In this document: positions 11,038 through 23,914 of the stretch, in pieces | Layout of the letters: the number at the start of each line of letters is the position of its first letter | How positions within the stretch are numbered: the first letter of the stretch is position 1 | Assembly: GCA_027596075.1 (NCBI GenBank) | Contig: JADGJC010000128.1 | Coordinates: 44,502-108,501, forward strand | Direction of reading: 5' to 3' | Length of the DNA stretch: 64,000 bases | Source: Rhizophlyctis rosea | Taxonomy: Eukaryota > Chytridiomycota > Chytridiomycetes > Rhizophlyctidales > Rhizophlyctidaceae | Notes under the pieces: model-generated | Databases searched by the model: none | What the model saw: only the letters and a program-made list of their open reading frames with translations | What the model was told of the DNA's origin: nothing | Made by a program: the position numbers and the translations under genes

Positions 11038-14000
11038 ATGGCGGCGAGACGCAAAACCAGGTACATCGTTTTTGTGAACCCTGCCCCAAAGCTTACAACT
11101 AACGAAGCTTTATCATGACCGAAAAATTGCTAGCACGAAGGAAAAAGATTCTTGGGATCAATGGGACAAACCAACTGACCCAAACCAAGAGACAAACGGT
11201 CTTTGGAGCGTACCAACCAAGCCGAGAGAACCGGGACTAACTGTTGCCGACCTTGGGTTGAAGGAGGTCGAGGACGAGATTGAGATTCTCACCTATGAGA
11301 AGCAAAGCAAGCTGAAAAGTCGGGGTTTGCAAGGCAGGCACCAGCTCGGAGTCCAAGTTCCGACCCGAGTGCTTGACCGCAGGGGCAATGTGAGGAAGGT
11401 CCATCAGGAATTCCACCCACAGACGTTGATCCCACCACCGCCAGCGAGCCCACCATCAAAAGAGACCACGCAACACTCGCCAGAGCGAGTCCCTCTCTAC
11501 GTGCAACCGAGCTTCGAGTCCAATACTCCTGAACCTTCTCCGCCGACTCCGCCGACCCCACCTCCTGGTCCAGTCAACCATGTGGAAATCGAAAGCTGGA
11601 GGAATGATGTGAAAGCGTCCATCCCAGATCCAACTGCTCAGGAGTCACCAAAGCTCAAGTCGTGGGATGCAAAGAAGAAGACGACTGACCACGACTTGAA
11701 CGGCTTGGCAGCTGGTGCGAGGGCGGCAGAAGTCGGCGAGTACACGAACAACGGACAATCGGAAATCTTGGCAGAAGTTGACGGGGTCAATGATAATGCG
11801 TCGTCGGATGAGTGGGATCCCGATGCGGAAGAAGATGATTCGGCTGCTGCTCCCGAAGTGCCAGAAGGCGATCGTCAGGTAAATGTCTACAACTTGGAAT
11901 ACCAGCGGAAAAATCTCGGCAAATGGGACGCCTTTGTTGCGCGGGTATGCATGTTTGAATACGACTTATCTCCGAGTCTGCATGGACTTAATTAAAATGC
12001 TCAGGCCGAGAAAGTACAAAAAGATGAACGTGAACGGCAGGCAGCGATGGAGCGCGAAGAACTGAGGGCTCAGGAAGAGTCATTGCAAAAAAAAGCCGCC
12101 AAATGGAATACACTTGCTGCCAATGTATGGTGGCGCTTTCTTTCAATTGGCAATTTTCGTCGCATTGGCTAACACTGATATGGTCTATTCAGTCATTTGA
12201 GAAGCTGGAGCGGGAAGATCCAGAACGGGCCGCTCAGGTCCCCGGCGGCGGGGATCTTCATCGGTTGCGGATAGACATGTGAGTTCTTTTCTTGATTTGA
12301 ATATTGCCGGCCAAACAATCCTAATGATTGCCACAGTGATCAATCGGCAGCCAGGGTGGCACGGCACCTGAAGGTAGCAGCGCCTGTCAAAGCGGTCTCA
12401 TCTGGTCCCAGCTCAGCAAATTCAAAGACGGTGCAGCCCGCACCCAAACCGGTGGAACTTCCTTCAGACCTCAAATTCAAAGGCGGCAACAGCAAGAAAC
12501 CCCAGTATCGGTGGCCCAGAATGCCTAGAATCAGCCCTGAGCCACAAGATCAAACATCATTGACCAGGACCGCAAAACCTGCGGTCAAGGTCGGTGAATC
12601 TGACGCCCTCTCCGGTCATTCCTTCGAAGATGCGTGGACAAAGCCGGCCCCAGAAATGACGAATGACACATTCCCGCCATTGATTTCGAACTCCAAGCCG
12701 ACAGCAGCATCCTCCGGCCTCGGCACCTCCAGCGCGTGGGGCAAGTCACCTGCTCTACCGACATCGCGGGCGAATGAATTCCCTCCTCTTCGTCCGACAT
12801 CACCTGCACCCAAACCCGCCCCGGCACCTGTGACGATGCCCAAAGAAACACGAAAACCTCCCGTTGCTCCCAAGACGGTATGGCAGGCACCCCCACCTCA
12901 TCAGGAGAGTTCACGGAGGAACGACTTCGATCGAAGTGATCAGCCTTCGACCCGGGAAAGTGAAGCGGGCAGCGAATGGACAGCGGGCTCTCGTCCTTCC
13001 ACCAAGGTGCCAACCACCGATGTTGACGAAGACCTTGCCGAGGAAGGAGTTTTTGGCTGGGCAGCGGCTGAGGACGCGCTGGCGAAACAAAAGGAGATAG
13101 CGAAAGAGCATCGTTCTCTCCGTGCGGCTGGTAGCGTTGTCCCAAGTACATGGGCAAGTGAAAGCGTTGCTGGCAGGAGTGTTAAAAGCGAGGGGAAGCC
13201 CATGGCAGAGTTGGTGCCACCCATCCAAGACCAATCAATGCCATCTGAAAGCGAATCTGTTCCGGCTGCAGCCACTCCCGGTCAACTGACTGACGAAAAG
13301 CAAGTTCAAGCCGACTTCGCTAGTGCGTCAGAGCGACGGGCGACACCACCGATGCACGAGACTGCTGTTGCGGGTAGTAGTGGCAGGGAGCAGATCAATC
13401 CCGTGATCGAGCAGATTGCAGTGAGGGAGAAGGGAGGTGACTTGGAATCAGTCCCTCGTCTTGGCCGTCAGGGACCGGCAGGCGAAGGAAGGAATAGCAA
13501 TACACCGAACATTGCACATGCGTCGCCGGGTTTGCGGGATGGCAGGCAAGGGCCAGTGGCATCCGAAGCGGCTTCCGTCCTGGGATCGAAAGAAGCAAGC
13601 AAAGCAGCGGAAGGACTGCGAAACACACCACCGCTCAGTCCACCCTCCAGTCAAAGTCCCCAGCAACCTGATCTCTGGACCTATGCGCAGCAAGTTCCTC
13701 AATACGCGGTTCCGCCTCCTTGGCCCTTCTTCCAGATGCAATCAAAAATCTTCGTAGGAGAGAGACCAAGCGGCCCGCCTCCTCAGTCGGAACCACCTCA
13801 ACCCTCCAGTGCCTGGCAACCGGCGTCGTCGACATGGGGCAGCTCATCGTTCCCTGAAGCAACAACGCACCTGCACCAATTCGACGCTCATTTCGGGAGG
13901 GGCGATTCTGAAATCGGAAAATCGGTCTGGGACATCGCCACCGCACCCGTTTCGAGCACGCCGCAACTTACAAGTCCCGCAGCAGAGTGGCGTTACACCA

Positions 14001-14341
14001 TTGCTCGTCCACACGCTGTCCCTCAGCAACCGGTCTTCTCCCCTCCGGTTGCGGCTCCTCCTTCTGCGCCGTTGCCTGCAGCACTCAAACCTACGACCGC
14101 ACCAACGTCCGTGCCAGCATCGCCGCCTGCGCCTACTCCAAAGGAGGGAGCAGCCGACCAGCGTAAGCCGCGGCTGTCACTCAAACTCAAGACCGAGCAA
14201 GGAGACATTATGTTGTGCATCCACGACGGAGATGACCCGGGGGAGGCTGTGACGAGGTTCTGTAGGGAGAATGCTTTGGGTGCGCAGGCTGGGAAGATTA
14301 TGGCAGTGGTGATGCAGAATCTTAGGAAGAATAAGATGTGA
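11038..14341 (+). CDS. Large disordered protein with coiled-coil and ubiquitin-fold-like tail
   Basis: Five exons (11038-11060, 11134-11944, 12005-12124, 12193-12278, 12337-14341) read in phase for 1,014 residues. I do not recognise the protein. The N-terminus is charged (SWDQWDKP), followed by a Pro-rich region, an acidic patch (DEWDPDAEEDDSAAA), and a Lys/Glu/Arg helical stretch over exons 3-4 that could form a short coiled coil. A long low-complexity Ser/Pro/Ala region comes next. The last ~45 residues are ordered and conserved-looking: LSLKLKTEQGDIMLCIHDG, then GEAVTRFCRENAL. Such short beta-rich tails occur at the ends of various eukaryotic scaffold proteins. The 23-nt first exon is chosen because it supplies the only in-frame ATG. 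Confidence 0.65.
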
Positions 14342-14700
14342 AGGGGCACTGAGGTTAACGGGAGGATGGGGGTTGGCATCAATGATTCGGAATCGGTTTA
14401 TGTAGATAGTTTAGTTTGCACAACGGTCCAGCATAGGCGCGGGTTTCAAGGCGGAGTAGGTAGATCCGGTGAAATCATCTTTGCGGTGTTTCGATTTGCT
14501 TGATGGTGGTGATTATATAGGTAGTTTGAGGTGGGAGTCATGCATAGGTTACTGTAGATGCAGCTGTATAAAACAACGATTCTTTGCACATTTGCTTCAA
14601 CCGGCGCATTGTTTTGGTACCGGGCACATGTTGACGAGTAAAAACTTTGATTTTGAATGAAGTCAGAACCTTCGAAACTGATGTCATGTTGTTTGAATCA
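14342..14700. other. Convergent 3' region
   Basis: Between the stop of the disordered protein (plus) and the stop of AK8 (minus). No coding or structural signal seen. Confidence 0.6.
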
Positions 14701-16779
14701 TTATTCAGTCGGCACCGGTCTGAGCAACATGCCCTCCACCCTTTCAAACACCTTCTGCAAATCCACCCCTAACCCCCTCGTATCTCCCTCACCCAGCCCC
14801 TCCGCCTCAATCTCTTGTATAATTCCAGTCCCACCACCCACACCCTTTCCCTCCTTCCCACCCTTTCCCTTCACCTCCTTCCCCTTGAACGCCTCCCGCA
14901 AATCGTTCTTCAAATTCCGGTATTGGTTCATCCGCCTTTTAACGTTTTCCTCAGTGTCTTGTTGGCGGCGGGGCCATGTTGATTCGATTTCTGCGTGTTT
15001 GGGCGCGAGGTTTGGAGGGAGGGAGAGGAGGTTGTGTGGTGCACCTGTTATTGGGTCGTAGCGGCGGGAGAGGAGGCGGCGGGTGCAGGTTTCTTCTGAG
15101 GATTGGAGCCAAATTATTCTATTTGGTGGGAAATGATGGGGTGGTGTGTTAGTGGTGGGGTGGGGGTTTTGATTGATGATGGTTTGCTTTTAGGAACGTT
15201 TTACCTGTTGGGCACAATGTCGTGGTCTAGGAGCCAGTCTGCTTGAGTTTTTGTGAGCGGATATCCTTCGAGGATCCAGCCTCTGTCCATGCAGTCTTTC
15301 TTTTTCAGTCGGGTGCTGATGAGTTCGAGCATGATTGCTTCAGGGGCTGGGTGGCGATTGGGAAGTGTCAGTATTAAGTTTAGACAAATGTTGCGCGGAG
15401 CACGCTAGAAGAATGCCCCACCTTCTTCAGGCCGCTCCGCAGAGTCTTGGAGTTGTTTGCCCCAATGTGATTGTGCGGAGATTTCTTCGAGGATGACATT
15501 GCGTGGTGAGACTGGTATGAGAAGCGTCAGTATGAAGATCTACTACTGAAGGATATTTGTATCTGCCGAGATGCTTACCATGCACATACCCATACTTCTC
15601 CGCAACCCACCTGGCAACACTCCTCTTCCCACTTCCCGGCAGCCCCGCAATAATAACCTTGAATATCCGCGGCGCCCGACTGACCTTCCTCACCGCCAGC
15701 ACTTTCTTCAACGTATCCACAACTTCATCAGTATGACCAATGATACCCTTCTCGAAACGAACTTTCCGCGCATCCTTGAAGCATCCAACAACACCGTCAA
15801 GATGGCGGCGGTAGAGTTCCAGACGGGCACGGACGGCGGGTTCTGCGTTGGCTGCTTTTGCGATGAGGCGGGGCTCGATTTGGCGTGGTGGAGGGTTGTA
15901 GGTTAGGTGGTATTCGCGGCGGGTCATAGGGTCGATGCGGATTTCGGAGAGGAGGGAGATGATTGTTTGGTCGGGGATGTCTACCACGACTGCAAGAGTC
16001 AGAGTATGTATGTTAGATTAATCTTTTTCTGTGTCTTGCAAAATACGAATATGGCTTACCAAACATATCCAACAAAATCCCCTTCTTCTGAATTGCCCAC
16101 GCTTGCTCCTTAGTCCTCGGGAACCCATCCAGTATGTAGCCTCGGCTCATTACTTCACTATCTTGTAGTCTAGCAGTGACAAGTCCCAGCATAATTTGAT
16201 CTGGTACCAGTTGTCCTCGCTCCATGAAAGGTTTAGCTTGCATGCCGAGCGAGGTTTGGCGTTCAACTGCTTGGCTGAGGAGAGCACCTGTCGAGATGTG
16301 GACTGCGTTGTAGTGTACGGCAATTTGCTCACACTGGAGAGGAATACATTAAGCCAAATGAATAAATGGCGTTTGATGAGAGATGTACGTACAACTTTGG
16401 TTATGCCAGTTGAGGGTGGACCAAGGATGGCAATTGCTGGGGCTTCATAATATAGAAATGAATTAGAAATGAGGAAACATTGAAAAAAAAGGCTGCTGCC
16501 AAAATGCGTACTTTTAGGCTTCTGAAGTTGATCAATCATAAATTGGATCACATCTTCTGGTCTCTCGATAAGGAGGCGGGAAACGATGGATTCGAACACT
16601 TCGAAGAGCTCATGTCGATCTGCGTAGGAAGCGAAAGCTTCTGCTCTGTTGCGGTCTAATAGTTCGTCCATGGTATAGCATAAGATACGGGATTCAGGGG
16701 GCAATGCGAAGCTCGACTTGGATCGGTGAGAAAGGAAAGAAAGGATGGGATCGTACCAGTTCTGAGGAGGCCAGGACAT
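14701..16779 (-). CDS. AK8: Adenylate kinase 8, two kinase domains
   Basis: A multi-exon minus-strand gene starting at ATG 16779. The N-terminal segment (FESIVSRLLIERPEDVIQFM) matches the DPY-30/RIIa-like start of AK8 proteins. Kinase domain 1 has a modified P-loop GPPSTGITK, the NMP-site motif VHISTGALL, and GYILDGFPRT. A lid-region motif DPMTRREYHLTYNPPP follows. Kinase domain 2 has the P-loop GLPGSGKRSV, GWILEGYPLT and the lid motif YDPITGAPHNLL, ending in a basic/Gly-rich tail. AK8 enzymes interconvert adenine nucleotides (ATP + AMP to 2 ADP) and are associated with cilia/flagella in animals and protists. Domain 1 has Ile after the P-loop Gly (GITK, where GKT/GKS is usual), which may weaken its activity. 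Presence fits a zoospore-forming fungus. Confidence 0.88.
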
Positions 16780-17215
16780 CAATCAGCAAGGGAATCACGC
16801 GTGTGCTTTGCCATTATTACGTAATCGCAGAGGGAAGTCTTTTCTCAACCGTCATGCTGTAGATACCAAATGAGGATTGCACTACGTCGCAGGGATATAA
16901 TCGAACACCACCATCGTTGCAAATTTAGTTAGGGGTAGGCTTTGCATATGAAATGTCGCCGTATTAGATTAGATGGCGCCTCTTGCTGCTTGCGCGGAAA
17001 TGTTGAAAGACACCAACCCCCACTTCACAGCGCCGAAGATAGATTGACTGTACACTCCCACCCTATAGATATATTTTACTTTCTGACTACATGGAAACAA
17101 GAAAAAAAGGAATATATGATGAACTTTCTGCTACACTTTTCGCTTTTACTTCTACAGCTACATTCATTTCGAAAACACTACGACTGTACTCTGGAACTTT
17201 GCTGAAAATTTTCCA
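16780..17215. other. Intergenic, AK8 promoter
   Basis: AK8 starts at 16779 (minus) and the next minus gene ends at 17216. The region should hold the AK8 promoter. Small plus frames look random. Nothing recognised. Confidence 0.5.
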
Positions 17216-19664
17216 TCACCATAACCCCATAACCTTCTCCAATACTTCCGCTTCCTTGAATTCCTTCTGGCCCTTTTCCTTCTTGCTTGCATCACCGGTA
17301 AGAGGACTCCCGATGACGCCCTCCCTCTTTGATCCGCTTTTCAACTTCGCGAATAAACGTTGTGGATCGAAACTTGATCCGCGTTTATGGAGTGGGGAGT
17401 GGTGGACTGAGGGGAGGGATGAGGAGCGTCGGAGGGATGTGGGTGTGCTCGTCGCGGAAGTTGGTGGCGGGGTCGAAGTTGGTGAAGTTGGGTCGTGTGA
17501 GGAGATTGTCTCAGCAGATGTCGAAGGAGGCGGTGTGTTTTTCAGGTAGGGAATGGAAGGGAAGGAAGAGTCCAGGGATTTGTCGTTGTGCTTGAATGTA
17601 GTTGAAGCGGAAGTGGAAGCTGGGTGTGACTGAGGGTGGAGAGTGAGGTCAGAAGACGTGATCATGTCCTCGAGCTGTTGGAAGAAACTTCAGCGTATGA
17701 GTATGTCAAAGAAGAATTGATCGAAAGGTGAAGGTGTATTACCTGTCGACGTCGGAGACTAGACGTTGCGAGAGAAATTTGTCAGTGAGAGGGTATCCGG
17801 TTGGAGGTGGTGGACGTGTGGTTTCCGAGGATGCTGATTGTGGTTGTGACTGCTGTTGCTGTGGAGGCAGAGGCTGCTGTTGTGCTTCTGTTTGTGACTG
17901 TTGCCGTGCCAGAGTTAGATGTGCGGGTTTAGCGGGTGGTGGTGGTTTTGCGCCGACGGTTGGTTTGCGGGTAAGGGTACCGGGTGTTGGGGCAGTGGTG
18001 TTCAGGACGGCCTCGCTGCTGGCCTTGTTTGGTGCAGGCTGCAATTTGCTTTGGGCATCGTTCAGCATGTGAGCCGGTTCTGGTGATGACCGACCTCCCG
18101 CCATTGGCCTATCTAAGCTGCGAGTCTCACATTCTCCAAGTGCAGCAGTTTTATCACGCTCGAGTTGTTTTGCAAGAAACTTGGCCCGCAGTTCCGACGT
18201 GACAACTGTCGTACCGCCTGGGATTGTGGATTGCCGGGCAACTGGTTTTCCTATTGTTTGTATCGGTTTTGTTAATCCCTGTGTGCCTGCTGGGGCTTGC
18301 CCCTTTGTTTCAGCCTTTTTCGCAAAGTCCGCCGTGGGTGAAAGCGCTGACGGTTTCTGCTCCACGTAGGCATTGGTAAGAATGCCTGTGTCTTTATTGT
18401 TAGCGGCAGCCTTCTGAGGGGATGGTTGCCTTGCTTGGGTCGGAGGTGCTGAAGGTGCTGCTGGAACGGTGAATTTGATCGGGGTGGAAGTGTCTGATTT
18501 GGAAGGGTTGTCGTGCGGGGAGGTAGAATGATGACGCAAGCCTTGAGCGTCTTGCTGCTTATTGCCTGCTTTTCCAGTAACAGTTGGGGCAACAATTTTA
18601 GCTTTGGTTGGTCCTTTCACATCAGGTGGACGCTGAGGAGGCATTGGTATGGAGGGTGTTGGTTGCAGTTCAGGTTGTTGCTAGATTGTGAATATGTTAA
18701 AGGCCAGAAGCGATCAAATTTCCTAGGGCATTTGAAGTCGTACCATCTTGATCATCACCTCCTCCCCCTTCTTCTCGCCTGATGGGATATCTTCATCCTG
18801 GTCCCATCCATTTCCCATGGCATACTGCGGCTGCGACTCCCCTCTATCCAGCAAGTATGAAAAGTCTTCCTCAACTGGCTCCGGCCCCTCATCAATTGTT
18901 GATTGTACAGTAAGATGGGCATGCTTTGCATAGAACTCGGCCGCCGCAGCCTTCTCTTCTTCCTCGTCAAGGATGACGACGTCGCTATCCCATGGGTTGG
19001 TGAGGTACAGTTTGGCAGGTGCAGATTTGGGGCCGGCTGGTATTGCGGGAGGCGCGCGGGCGGGTATTACAGCACTCTGAGCTCCTTTCGTGGGATATAT
19101 GAAAGTCTGTGTGGTGGGGACTTCAATCCGGGGAGGCTTCGCGGTTGGTCTCGTTGATGTCTTTGACTGTGCGTCGTTTAATTGACTGATTGCTGCTCCG
19201 TGAATCTCCTTGGCGCTTTGCTGACTAGTGTCTGCCGATGAAATTGCTGGTGATGGTGATGGTCTATGTACAATTTCTTTCTCCGCTTCTTGTCCTTTCC
19301 CACCTGCTTCTACCCCTACGTTTAAGTTTCCATCTTCTGATCTCCGGATCTCGTCGTCCGAATTGAAATATACATAATGAAGTGGCGAAGTGGCAGCCTT
19401 TTCCTCGCTGTCCTGTACCTGCAAGTGATCCGATGACTTCTGAATGCTTTGAAGCGGTGGTGGTTTCGGAGGATCTGATACAAGTTGCTCATTCGACTTG
19501 GCCTTGGTCAAAGTGCCTCCTTTTTCTCGCGCGGCTCGCCGAGTTTCGAGCCGCTTGGCCATTTCAGCTTTTGCCGACCCAAGGGGAACACCCGTCGTGG
19601 GGAGCTCGGGAAGCGGCATGGTCGGCGGCTTTGGTCCACTGGAGGGCGAAGTGGTGTTTTGCAT
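17216..19664 (-). CDS. Disordered Pro/Ser/Gln-rich orphan protein
   Basis: Three exons (19664 to about 18744, about 18680-17742, about 17680-17216) read in phase. The first junction uses GTACGA/CTAG and joins VMIKM to QQPELQP; the second uses GTAATA/ACAG and leads into LEDMITSSDLTLHPQ. Around 750-800 residues, mostly low complexity. Recognisable pieces: a short helical Lys/Arg/Glu stretch near the start (KAEMAKRLETRRAAREK), an acidic-Ala helix (EEEEKAAAAEFYAKHAH), another helix (RAKFLAKQLERDKTAA), and a poly-Gln/Pro part. The open frame extends upstream to 19748 without ATG, so a further 5' exon is possible. No family assigned. Confidence 0.55.
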
Positions 19665-20365
19665 CAGAAGCCGATGCCTTCCACGACAGGAAAGAGGTTG
19701 CGGCAAGTTGATAGCAATTTGAGGAGTGTGCAATTGCTTAGAGATCAAGCTGATCGTGGGTTATTTCAGGGCACCGAAGAGCGGCTGATCAGATTGCTCC
19801 ACCGTATGACTCAGCTTCTAGAGGGCTGAAACATTGGCAATGAATGCTAGTAAACAAACGGGCCACTGCCGCATTCGAAGCAATCAGAGAATAAGCATGT
19901 GAACTCTTCACGCCACCTGACGCTCGTTACGGAAAATTGGGCTCTTCACCATGAAGCGTCAGTTGTCAATGTGCTCTTTAAACGCTAGAACACACCTACT
20001 CAAAATGATAATTGATCTGGTATTGACACTGTTGAGTGGTGGTGCCGTTTTGGATCCTCATAGGACCCTGAAAGCAGTGGGGTGTCCCAGTTTGGCAAGG
20101 CGCACGGTTGGTAGCCATGCGATAGCTCCGCCCAAGCTCATTTTAGCTATCTGAGCGAGGCACCACGAAATTGGGCGCCGTTTGAGTTGCACAAGGTGAG
20201 GGGCAGTTGGGTCCATTGAGCTCCCTCCTTCCTCCCTACCCACTCCGCCTAACCCCATTCACACGCCCCTTCAGTGATCTCCAATCCGGCCGTTCCACCA
20301 TTGGATGGTAACGCGAGTGTCAGTATATACAACGCTCAAATTCGGTTATTTCGCCTAGAAGAGCC
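19665..20365. other. Divergent intergenic region
   Basis: Separates a minus gene (from 19664) and the plus ChAPs gene (from 20366). A TATATA run lies at 20324-20329, about 40 bp before the ChAPs ATG; this is close for a TATA box and may instead lie in the 5' UTR. No other signal seen. Confidence 0.45.
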
Positions 20366-23300
20366 ATGGTTGTCATTGCGGATCCCTCTGTCCTCAGGGG
20401 TAAGGAGCGTGTAAAAGAGTACCTAGCGCCAAAGATCGCCGACAACGCCTTACGCTTTGTCCATTGTGTGCATAGGAATCCCCGAGTTTTTCGAAAGCGA
20501 GCTTGCAGAATGTCTAGCAGCGCGGACAGAATCCCTTGGTACGCTCCATTCAACTACTGCTGTTTGCAATATATTGACGTTCGTTTGCAGCAACGTTCAG
20601 GGAGCTGGGTCCTCCTGACCTGTGTCACATAGTCAAGACAAATCCTAAAGCTCAAGTGAAAGATGTAATGCGACTTTCTGAAGTTGTTGCTTCCCCACTA
20701 CTGTCTAACTGTTTGTGTCTCGCAGATTGGATCATATCACTACGTGCTCGGGAACGACGCCAGGTAGGGCTAAACAAGCAGATTTTCGCATACACGGCCG
20801 AACCAGGCTGACCACGTCGCACACCAGCTCCTCCGCTACCCTTGCTGCATACTTGAATTCCTTACTGTATTCCATTGTGAGCATCACTCATGCGTTTATG
20901 CGGAATGTTTTTCGTGAGCGGCACTAATAAAGCAATTCACAGGGTTGGGTGCAAGGAAAGCCGTCGCCATGGAAGATCAAGTCAGGAACGTATTGTTGTT
21001 TCAACGCGTTCTCGCGAGTTGATGTGCGTGTTGAAGTAAGAATACCTGGAGGCGTCGACTGCTACGTTGTGGACTTGCGTGGGGACAGGTACTGTCAATT
21101 ACACGCAAACGGGGCGAACATCCTTGAGCTAAGCCCGTTGGTGCTAGGCATCCCATCAACAATCAGGAAGTTTGGAACGAAACTTCCGTGTCTGCGGTTC
21201 TACGTGCCATCCTTGACGACAACGATGAACCGGATGGGAATGACGGACAGCCGCTTTTGGGTCTACGCAAATTGGATCCGCTTCCCACGCTGGCCGATGA
21301 GAAGCGGTTTTTGGAGGCTGCATCGACAGAGTTCTGGAAGGGGTGGCAGCTGGGCACCGAACCGGAAGTCCAAGTCGCAACGTATTTCACAAATCACTTG
21401 TCCAATGGGGTTTTGAAGTATTTCTCGGAAGCTGGGCGGTTAGGAGAGGCGGCGAAGTTCTTTGAACCCTTGTACAGGAAAGATCCTGAAGTTGGTGCCG
21501 TCTTGGCCAGAGCTTATCTTGGCACGGGTAAGGACCCTTTGCAGGTCTTCGTTACGCGTTTTAATTGACATCTCTATGATAGATGAGGAGATCAAGGCTG
21601 TTGAGATTCTTCATGAAGCTCTCAAACGACAGCCTCTGTCATATGGACTCTTGCTTGTCCAAATAGACTTCTTGCGAGCTAAGGTGGGACATACTTTGGT
21701 GGCTCATTATTGTCAACAATCTCACGCTGAATGTGGTTACAGAAAAAATGGGACATGGCTTTGAAGTTGGCGAAGCTTGCCGTCACGTTTGCACCTTCGG
21801 AGTATACGACTTGGGCCAAGCTTACAGAGTTATATATCGATACTGGGGACTACAAATCTGTAAGGATTTTTGCAGCAAAAAGAGAACGATTCATATTGAA
21901 CCTTTAAACAGGCACTTCTGTCACTCAATTCCTGCCCCATGTTCACGTACTGCGAACGCGACGCCATGCGGATGCCTCCTCCTGCCCGTACCCACCTTCC
22001 CTTGAAACCTGACCCCGCAACCTTGAAGCCCGAAGACGACCCGAAGAAGATGCCTTCAGCCAGTGGAACCATCTTTGATGAAAACGATCCAAGAGAAAAC
22101 GAGGTTTGTCAAGTTGTCAAAGTGGTACCTGGCGTAACCGTCGAATAACCCTCGAAACAAGGTCCACCCGGAGCTTCAACGCCTACCTGCACTTTCACTA
22201 CGGGGCACATTCAGCCGAGCTTACGCCCTCCTCATCCGGATCGTGACCAAAGTCGGGTGGGACGAACTCCTAAAATTCCGCTCAACCGTTTTTGTCATGG
22301 AGGAAGAGTATCGCATTCACCGGGCATTGACTGAGGAGGAAAGTAAAGGGGCGCCTGGGGAGGAAGGCACGGATGCTGGGGATGGGGAGGGTTCGGCGGG
22401 TCATGTAAATGGCGGAGGGGCTGCCATGGCGGCGGTGGAGGAAGACGATGAGGAGAACCAGCCGATCACGGATGAAGGGATGGATAGCGTGGATTTGGAT
22501 GGAGACAATGATGAGTCGAGCAAGGGGAAGCAGAAGGAAGTGGAAGGGGGACCGGCGGCTCCGAAGGGTGGGTTGAGTATTGATGAGCTGATGAAGAAGG
22601 CCAGCTTGGAACAACAAACCGAGCGGGGACCGGAGAAGAAGGGCCGAGCACCCGGAGTAAGTGAATGGCGTGGAAGCGAGATGGGACGATAAAACTTATT
22701 TGAACAAAACGCAGAATCCGAGACCGGCGCGCCATGACATCTCGTTCACGTTCAAAAACAAGAGACTGTGCGAAAAGTGGCTAGATAACCTGTTCATGGT
22801 CTTGTATAACGATTTGAGATTGTACACTGCACTGAAGCAGGTGAGAGCGAGGCGTTGCATACCGGGACGATGTAATGCATTGACCATTTTGGCTATTGTC
22901 AGGAAATCTCGCAATATAAGAATCAGGCGGGTGCTAATGCCAACGTTTTGTTGTACCGGAAGACGGGAGCGGAGTGGGAGATTTATGGGGATTTGGCGGA
23001 GCGGTTGCAACATAAGGTATGGGATAGTGTGCAGGACCTGGCATTTTGGCGATTGTCGATGTGGAGGACATGCATATTGATGCTATCGCTGGCTTTTTTG
23101 GATACAGGAGGACGCAAAGGAAGCATACCGCCTCAGCTTGGACCAACGCTTCTCCGTCAAAGCATGGTTGAAGCTCTTGGAGATGAACTCTTCGGAGGGG
23201 AACATCCAAGGAACACTCCATGCCGGGGTGCAGCTGGTGACGATTTTGGATAGGGCTTACGTGGAGACTACTGTAAGTTTGTTATTGCGGCTTTCCCGAT

Positions 23301-23609
23301 TTGCGTCATTCCTGGATGGTCACTGCTGGATATCTTATTGACTTTTATAATTTGTCAATCAACAGTACCCAAGTCCGATTGCGCGGGCACTGTTCAGGAT
23401 CATCACAAGGCATGGGTTGGCGAAGGTTCAGAACGCGTTGATTTCGATGCATGTGCCGAAACATCAATATCCTCTCGTTACGTGAGTTGGAAAGATCATT
23501 TTTTACTCGGATTTCTGCGATGCCGTGTCTCATATGATCATATTGTCTTCTTCCCAGTCGATTCTTCGAGTACGCAGAACTCTTCAGTGTCTCTGGGTCA
23601 AAATGGTAG
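20366..23609 (+). CDS. ChAPs-family exomer cargo adaptor (Chs6/Bch1-like)
   Basis: Multi-exon gene matching the ChAPs family (Chs5-Arf1-binding proteins), which carry selected cargo such as chitin synthase from the trans-Golgi to the plasma membrane as part of exomer. Diagnostic stretches in order: IPEFFESELAECL after a 76-nt first intron, FRELGPPDLCHIVKTNPK, IGSYHYVLGNDAS, GWVQGKPSPWKIKSGTYCC, then TPR-like helices (LAAYLNSLLYS; KYFSEAGRLGEAAKFF; EILHEALKRQPLSYGLLLVQ; CPMFTYCERD), and ISFTFKNKRLCEKWLDNLFMVLYNDLR near the C-terminus. The protein ends in LFEYAELFSVSGSKW. The first exon (34 nt) is chosen because it joins MVVIADPSVLRG to IPEFFES in frame. A charged Gly/Glu insertion (about 22330-22640) lies in an otherwise conserved region. 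Known cargo in fungi is chitin synthase; this is inferred here. Confidence 0.88.
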
Positions 23610-23914
23610 TTCTTGGGTCGGTAAAAAGCTATTTGTTTCGTTTGTGTTTGCTTTTGTTATTTTTATTTAGGGTCTTTTTTGTGTTGGAAATATGGTTGTT
23701 GATTTTGGGTAATAGATGGCTGAAGTTGGGGTGTTGGTATACGCCACAGAGACCTGTTTGTCCTGACGTCGATTTACCGTACTTTCGGCCATCTGGGCAA
23801 GAGATTATAGACAGCGGCAATATCATGCATCTTTCCTCCGGAATATATACAGTGTATCTTCGTGCCGCAGCACATCTACGGTACATGATTGATGGATGTT
23901 TACCCAACGCTACC
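23610..23914. other. Convergent 3' region
   Basis: AT-rich stretch with T-runs between the stops of ChAPs (plus) and the BolA segment (minus). Nothing else seen. Confidence 0.6.
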
